This document shows, piece by piece, positions 60,428 to 64,000 of a stretch of 64,000 bases of DNA. The translations under genes and the position numbers were made by a program. The stretch is from assembly GCA_963721105.1 (NCBI GenBank), contig CAVRHY010000011.1:806001-870000 (forward strand), given 5' to 3'. This DNA is from Thermohalobaculum sp963721105. GTDB taxonomy: Bacteria; Pseudomonadota; Alphaproteobacteria; Rhodobacterales; Rhodobacteraceae. The notes under the pieces were generated by a model that was not told the DNA's origin, made no database searches, and saw only the letters and a program-made list of their open reading frames with translations. Within the stretch, counting starts at the first letter, position 1, and each line of letters begins with the position of its first letter.

Positions 60428-61411
60428 GCGACGGGGGTCACGTCAGGCGCCACCGCGGCGCTGATCTCGACGAGATGCGCCTGCATCGCTTCGGTGTCGG
60501 CGAAGGGCATGACCAGCGCCGCACCCTTGCCGAGCTTCGGGCAGATGGCGCCGAAGATGTAGGCCCATTTCGTGCGCTGGTCGTGCGGGGCGCGGGGCCG
60601 CGTGCCGCGGCGCGCCCAGCGGCGCGTGATCAGGTTCTTCTGCCCCACCCGCGCTTCATCCTGGAACCAGACCTCGATGCGTCGGACGCGAGCGCGCCGG
60701 CCGCGGATCTCGGCGATGGCCGCCGGGAAGCTTTTTAAAGGCGCCCACCGCCTCGGGATCCTGCCCGTGCGCCTGCGGCCGCGCCGTCAGCACCCGGAAA
60801 CCCAGCCGCTTCAGCGCCCGGCTCACCGTCGTCTCGCTGACCGAGACCCCGAACTCCTCACGGAGCCACGCCGCCAGGTCCCCGAGCCGCCAGCGCACCA
60901 CCCCGTGCAGATACGGCTTCGGTCCGTCTTCCACTGCCTGCGCGAGTGCCGCCAACTGCTCCGCCGTCAGCCGCGCCGCCTGGCCCGGCGCCTTGCGGTC
61001 CACAAGCCCGGCCGGCCCATCGGCGTTGAACCGCACCACCCAGTCCCGCACGATCTGCAACCCGACACCGCCGATCCGCGCCGCCTGCGTCCGGCTCCCA
61101 CCCTCGTAGATCGAGGCCAACGTCAGGAGCCGGCGGGTCTGCTTCGCATCCCGGCTGGCCTTCGCCAGCCCTCTCAACGCATCCGCCGAGTAGTCAGACC
61201 TGAGCCCGATCGCTGCCGCCATGGAGAACCCCCTCTGTTCTCCATGATGAATCACGACCAGGCCCCCGAGGGAATCCCCTTCGTGAGTCAGCCTCAGCGC
61301 CGATTGGTATGACAGGGCGTCGCCGAGAGAAGGGGCCCTGTTGCGCGGGTGACGGGGCGAGGGCACCGAAGGGGCTCCCGCTTGCGCGGGGAGTGATCGG
61401 GCGGGGCGGCG

Positions 61412-62197
61412 TCAGAAGTGGGTCAGCACCGCCTGCAGGCGCGCGTCGTCGGGGGCGACGTAGCGGGCGTTGACGATCTGGGCTGGCTGGCCGGCGAGCA
61501 TGCCGCGCCACTCGGGCGCCACCAGGCCGCGCAGCTGCTCCTGCGGGATGATGACGCTGATCACGCCTTCCGAGCCGGGAGCGACGACGTAGGGCTCGAA
61601 GTGCCAGGAGATGCCGCCGATCCGCCCGGGCACCGTCGAGGGCACGAAGGTGAAGGTCGAGAGATACATCGGGTCCGGCTGGACGGCGGCCTCGATGGCG
61701 CCTTCCCAGTCGGCCGGATGGCCGCCCCAGACCTGCCGGATGGTCGCCTCGCGCAGCAACGCGGCGACGCGGGCATAGGCCTCCTGGCTCTCGGACGGCT
61801 CGCCGAGCACCGACTCGATCGGGATCAGCGCGTCGGCACGCGAGTCCCAGTTCACCGGGATCAGCCACAGCGAGCCACTGGCTCCGCCCTCGTAGGCCCA
61901 GTCCTCGCGCAGCACCGAGACGATCTCGGGCGATTCGAAAATCACGCGGTGGTCGATGTCGTGCCGGACGGGCTGGAAGGGGATGCCCTGCTCCTGGGCG
62001 ACGGCCGCCATCTCGTCCGCCTCATGCGTGGCGTCGCGCACGGTGTCGCGCACCCAGCCTTCGAGAACGGGGGTCAGTTCCCGGTCGGCCTGGGTGCTGT
62101 CGCCCCAGGAGACGTGGCCCTGGTAGTTGGGTGTGGCCGCCGCGACGGCGCTGGCGCCGAGGATTACCGCAGTGGTCGTAATGAAAAAGCGCCGCAT
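61412..62197 (-). CDS. DUF3298-like periplasmic protein
   Basis: A 261-residue protein with a signal peptide (RRFFITTTAVILGASAVAAA, cleavage near residue 20). The mature part has SPEIVSVLREDWAYEGGASG, followed by SLWLIPVNWDSRADALIPIE and ISWHFEPYVVAPGSEGVISV. These match the layout of DUF3298/PdaC-RsiV C-terminal domains (an YxGGAHG-like and a YxxxxYxxGP-like block). No deacetylase domain is present. Such domains bind cell-wall material or lysozyme in some proteins. ATG 62197 is preferred over 62206 because it starts the signal peptide. It is next to the IS region. Confidence 0.75.
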   Translation of the reverse strand: MRRFFITTTAVILGASAVAAATPNYQGHVSWGDSTQADRELTPVLEGWVRDTVRDATHEADEMAAVAQEQGIPFQPVRHDIDHRVIFESPEIVSVLREDWAYEGGASGSLWLIPVNWDSRADALIPIESVLGEPSESQEAYARVAALLREATIRQVWGGHPADWEGAIEAAVQPDPMYLSTFTFVPSTVPGRIGGISWHFEPYVVAPGSEGVISVIIPQEQLRGLVAPEWRGMLAGQPAQIVNARYVAPDDARLQAVLTHF

Positions 62198-62404
62198 GAC
62201 AAACACCCCTGATCTGTTCCAATCGGCCGGCGCAACGCCCCGACAGGGCGTAAGGTTGCCAATCCGGTCTGGCCGGGCACTGACATGATGGTAAATCGGC
62301 GTTACAGTCTGTGATCTTCTTCACCCACCCGCCACGAGCGTCGCGGCGGTCTCTGGCCCTCGGCGGGGCGGGGCGGGCGGGACGGGTCGCGGTTGTCGGC
62401 CAGG

Positions 62405-63190
62405 TCAGTCGGGCCAGTTCGGGGGGCGCTTCTCGATGAAAGCGCGGATGCCCTCGTCGGTGTCGGGGTGCATCATGTTCTCGGCGATCACGCGGCCGGT
62501 GTGGGCGTAGGCGGCGTCCAGCGGCATCTCGAGCTGCTCGTAATAGGCGCGCTTGCCGACGCGCACGGCCGAGGCGAGCTTGGCCGCGACCGTCCGCGCC
62601 AGCGCGCGCGTCTCGTCGGCCAGCCGGTCCTCGGGCACGACGCGGTTGACCAGCCCCAGCTCGCGGGCGCGGGGCGCGTCCAGCATGTCGCCCGTCGTCA
62701 GCAGCTCGAACGCGTGCTTGCGCGGGATGTTGCGGCTGAGCGCCACCATCGGCGTCGAGCAGAAAAGGCCGATGTTGACGCCGTTGACGCCGAACCGCGC
62801 GGTCGCGGCCGCCACCGCCATGTCGCACGAGGCGACGAGCTGGCAGCCCGCCGCGGCGGCGACGCCGTGCACCTCGGCGATGACCGGCTGGGGCAGGCGC
62901 GGGATCGTCGTCATCATGCGCGAGCAGCTTGCGAACAGCGACTGGAACGCCTCGCGCCCGCCATCCGGCGCCTGCCGCTTGCCCTGCATCTCGCGCAGGT
63001 CGTGCCCGGCGCAGAAGGCGCGGCCCGCGCCGCGCAGCACGATCGCCCTGACTGTGCGGTCGGCGGACAGGCGGTCGAAGGTCGCCTGCAGGGCCGCGAT
63101 CAGCCCGTCGCTGAGCGCGTTCAGGCTGTCCGGCCGGTTCAGGGTCAGCGTGGCGACGCCGTCGGCGTCCTCGCGCAACAGAACGTCCAT
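62405..63190 (-). CDS. Enoyl-CoA hydratase/isomerase family protein
   Basis: A 261-residue crotonase-fold protein with VATLTLNRPDSLNALSDGLI, LRGAGRAFCAGHDLREMQGK and AEVHGVAAAAGCQLVASCDM. It has RFGVNGVNIGLFCSTPMVAL and the end DTDEGIRAFIEKRPPNWPD. This set matches the subgroup similar to human ECHDC3, where the PxIGLF-type segment replaces the catalytic Glu of true hydratases. The reaction is therefore uncertain. It is divergent from the thioesterase gene with 121 nt between. The ATG lies at 63190. Confidence 0.9.
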   Translation of the reverse strand: MDVLLREDADGVATLTLNRPDSLNALSDGLIAALQATFDRLSADRTVRAIVLRGAGRAFCAGHDLREMQGKRQAPDGGREAFQSLFASCSRMMTTIPRLPQPVIAEVHGVAAAAGCQLVASCDMAVAAATARFGVNGVNIGLFCSTPMVALSRNIPRKHAFELLTTGDMLDAPRARELGLVNRVVPEDRLADETRALARTVAAKLASAVRVGKRAYYEQLEMPLDAAYAHTGRVIAENMMHPDTDEGIRAFIEKRPPNWPD

Positions 63191-63311
63191 GCGGGTCTCC
63201 GGGTCCGTCTCGGGGCCCGCTTCGGGGCCAGTTTCGCGTACCCCTCTCCGGGCTTGTCGGAAAGGGGCCCGCGCGCCTAGAGAATGGGCAACAGCGATTG
63301 AGGGGTCAACA

Positions 63312-63740
63312 GTGCGCCAGCCCAGGCTGACGGCGGAGCAGGTCTCTGCCTTCATCGACGAGGTCTTTCCGCAGCAGGTTGGCGTCTACCGGGTCGCCTC
63401 GGTGTCGCCGAACGCCGCCGTGCTGACGCAGGCGATCGACGAGCGCCATCTGCGCCCCGGCGGCACGGTCAGCGGGCCGACCATGTTCGCGCTGGCCGAC
63501 TGCGCCTTCTACGTCGCCGTGCTGGCGATGATCGGCCGCGAGGCGCTGACGGTCACGACGACGCTGACCATCAACTTTCTGCGGAAGCCCCCGGCAGCCG
63601 ACCTGCGCGCCGAGGCGCGCATCCTCAAGCTCGGCCGCCTGCTGGCCACCGGCGACGTGACGCTGTTCTCGGAGGGCGTCGACGGCCCGGTGGCGCACGC
63701 CACCTGCACCTACGCGATCCCCTCGGCGCGCGACGGGTGA
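63312..63740 (+). CDS. PaaI/hotdog-fold thioesterase
   Basis: A 142-residue hotdog protein with RPGGTVSGPTMFALADCAFY and TTTLTINFLRKPPAADLRAE (GG-x-x-SGP-x-M-x-x-x-AD is the PaaI-type active-site segment, with Asp). It ends GPVAHATCTYAIPSARDG. It hydrolyses an acyl-CoA thioester. I chose the GTG at 63312, which starts RQPRLTAEQVSAFIDEVF; GAGG is about 8 nt upstream. It is divergent from an enoyl-CoA hydratase-like gene, so both may serve acyl-CoA turnover. It precedes the rplM promoter region. Confidence 0.88.
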   Translation: MRQPRLTAEQVSAFIDEVFPQQVGVYRVASVSPNAAVLTQAIDERHLRPGGTVSGPTMFALADCAFYVAVLAMIGREALTVTTTLTINFLRKPPAADLRAEARILKLGRLLATGDVTLFSEGVDGPVAHATCTYAIPSARDG

Positions 63741-63848
63741 CGATCCGGCCATCGGTTGGCCGGGGTGCAGCGGTCCGTGAGCTTGGGGTATTCTTTTACC
63801 GCTCACGCAGGCCACTGATTTCACGGCGGGAATTCCGGCACAGGCCGG

Positions 63849-63876
63849 TTGACTTCGCGTGCGAAACCCGTAAATA
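63849..63876 (+). promoter_or_regulatory. Predicted promoter of rplM
   Basis: TTGACT (63849-63854) and TAAATA (63871-63876) are 16 nt apart, 65 nt upstream of the rplM ATG. This is a near-consensus housekeeping promoter, as expected for ribosomal protein genes. Nothing else is recognisable in 63741-63941. Confidence 0.65.
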
Positions 63877-63941
63877 GCCGCGCGAGCCCGGGGCCAGCCC
63901 GGGCGCCACCCCAACGGGCATTCCAACGCGGGATCGGAAGC

Positions 63942-64000
63942 ATGAAAACCTACTCTGCCAGGCCGGCGGAGATCGAGAAGAAGTGGGTCATCATCGATGC
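63942..64000 (+). CDS. rplM: 50S ribosomal protein uL13, N-terminus (truncated by window edge)
   Basis: The 19 complete codons read MKTYSARPAEIEKKWVIID, the standard uL13 N-terminus of alphaproteobacteria. The gene runs off the window; rpsI is expected next. GGATCGGAAG precedes the ATG. Confidence rests on the short but characteristic text. Confidence 0.93.
   Translation, partial: MKTYSARPAEIEKKWVIID

Larger units (their letters stand above)
59136..60445 (+). mobile_element. IS3-family insertion sequence, complete
   Basis: The ends are TGACGTGACCCC (59136-59147) and GGGGTCACGTCA (60434-60445), perfect 12-bp inverted repeats. A 4-bp target duplication GGCG flanks it (59132-59135 and 60446-60449). 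Joining the flanks restores the IS630 reading frame exactly (AVAP then GAHAV). The 1310-bp length and two genes orfA/orfB are typical of IS3. It looks recently inserted because ends and duplication are intact. Confidence 0.95.
58830..61222 (-). pseudogene. IS630-family transposase, split by IS3 insertion
   Basis: The N-terminal part starts MAAAIGLRSDYSADALRGLA (61222) with an HTH region (IYEGGSRTQAARIGGVGLQI) and GAFKK at 60738. There the frame changes at CCTTTAAAAAGCTTCC and continues FPAAIAEIRGRR, IEVWFQDEARVGQKNLITRR and EISAAVAP. After the IS3 element it resumes GAHAVLILDQAGWH, NITLLPLPPRSPELNPVENV and SYDDIVAHCCEAWNKLADQP. DDE residues are recognisable (QDEA, LDQAGWH, NPVE). The A5 run could be a programmed frameshift site, as in several IS630 elements, or one extra A. 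The C-terminus has no stop inside the element. Confidence 0.85.
58830..61314. mobile_element. IS630-family insertion sequence, interrupted by an IS3-family element
   Basis: The ends carry imperfect inverted repeats: TCATACCAACCCGCGCTGA (58830-58848) and, inverted, TCAGCGCCGATTGGTATGA (61296-61314). TA precedes the left end at 58828-58829; the right flank is CA, so the TA duplication is not intact. Without the 1310-bp insertion and its 4-bp duplication the element is about 1.17 kb, normal for IS630. The transposase is on the minus strand. The element is inactive because it is split. Confidence 0.85.

Noticed and set aside
58858..60738. A 626-codon plus-strand frame across the IS region
   Set aside because: It crosses both IS ends and has no transposase text; it is only the open third frame of a GC-rich region.
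61315..61411. REP-like GC-rich stretch right of the IS630 element
   Set aside because: A CCCGCTTGCGCGGG-type hairpin is visible, but it is too short and divergent from the other repeats to list with confidence.

Overview
The window is high-GC DNA (about 70% by eye) from an alphaproteobacterium. Features pointing there are an NDUFA12-type complex I subunit beside mlaD and a DUF2155 gene, an aat-accC-accB block, COX15-type heme A synthase, an rplU-rpmA-(GNAT)-obgE-proB-proA block, and a complete Caulobacter-like ceramide locus. A Rhodospirillales-like host is my guess; nothing in the window fixes the species. I found no tRNA, rRNA, CRISPR array or replication origin.

Layout. 0-6 kb: end of tgt, a FadL-type porin, NDUFA12-mlaD-DUF2155 facing aat-accC-accB. 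6.3-20.4 kb: a sphingolipid locus of three transcription units. The first (+, 6311-11566) holds an acyl-ACP/acyl-AMP synthetase, a ceramide reductase-like epimerase, a nucleotidyltransferase, an ACP and serine palmitoyltransferase. The second (-, 15452-11484) holds a CDP-alcohol phosphotransferase, a lipid (ceramide) kinase, an Asp/Asn hydroxylase-like dioxygenase and a Tam41-like cytidylyltransferase. The third (+, 15769-20382) holds a HIT protein, an LptF/LptG-like permease pair, ceramide synthase bCerS (one frameshift) and a second nucleotidyltransferase. Together they can plausibly make ceramide, phosphorylate it, add a headgroup by CDP-activation chemistry and move the product across the envelope. 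20.4-23.1 kb: FabF-like synthase, ACP and lpxD. 23.2-30.5 kb: an L,D-transpeptidase, a Tat-exported DUF882 protein, proA-proB-obgE-rpmA-rplU. 30.9-36.3 kb: an MFS transporter and an acyl-CoA dehydrogenase/enoyl-CoA hydratase/ketopantoate reductase-like run. 36.3-48.4 kb: an unknown gene, malonyl-CoA synthetase-like ligase, FAD/Fe-S dehydrogenase, serine-glyoxylate aminotransferase, enoyl-CoA hydratase, CoA-transferase, D-amino-acid dehydrogenase and maleate isomerase-like protein. 48.8-58.7 kb: dnaE, a membrane-anchored receiver-like protein, a DUF1127-like protein, a ureohydrolase, a lipoprotein, trmJ, a low-GC glycosyltransferase and ctaA. 58.8-61.3 kb: an IS630-family element interrupted by a complete IS3-family element. 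61.4-64 kb: a DUF3298-like protein, an enoyl-CoA hydratase, a hotdog thioesterase and the start of rplM.

Sequence quality. Between 38.5 and 52 kb six long genes, including the normally essential dnaE, carry single-base frameshifts, nearly all +1 insertions. Removing the inferred bases restores an intact multiple of three and a family-typical length in every case. I therefore annotate these as single full-length genes with probable sequence errors. Hairpin repeats of REP type lie between several genes (33.3, 34.5, 39.2 and 48.6 kb).
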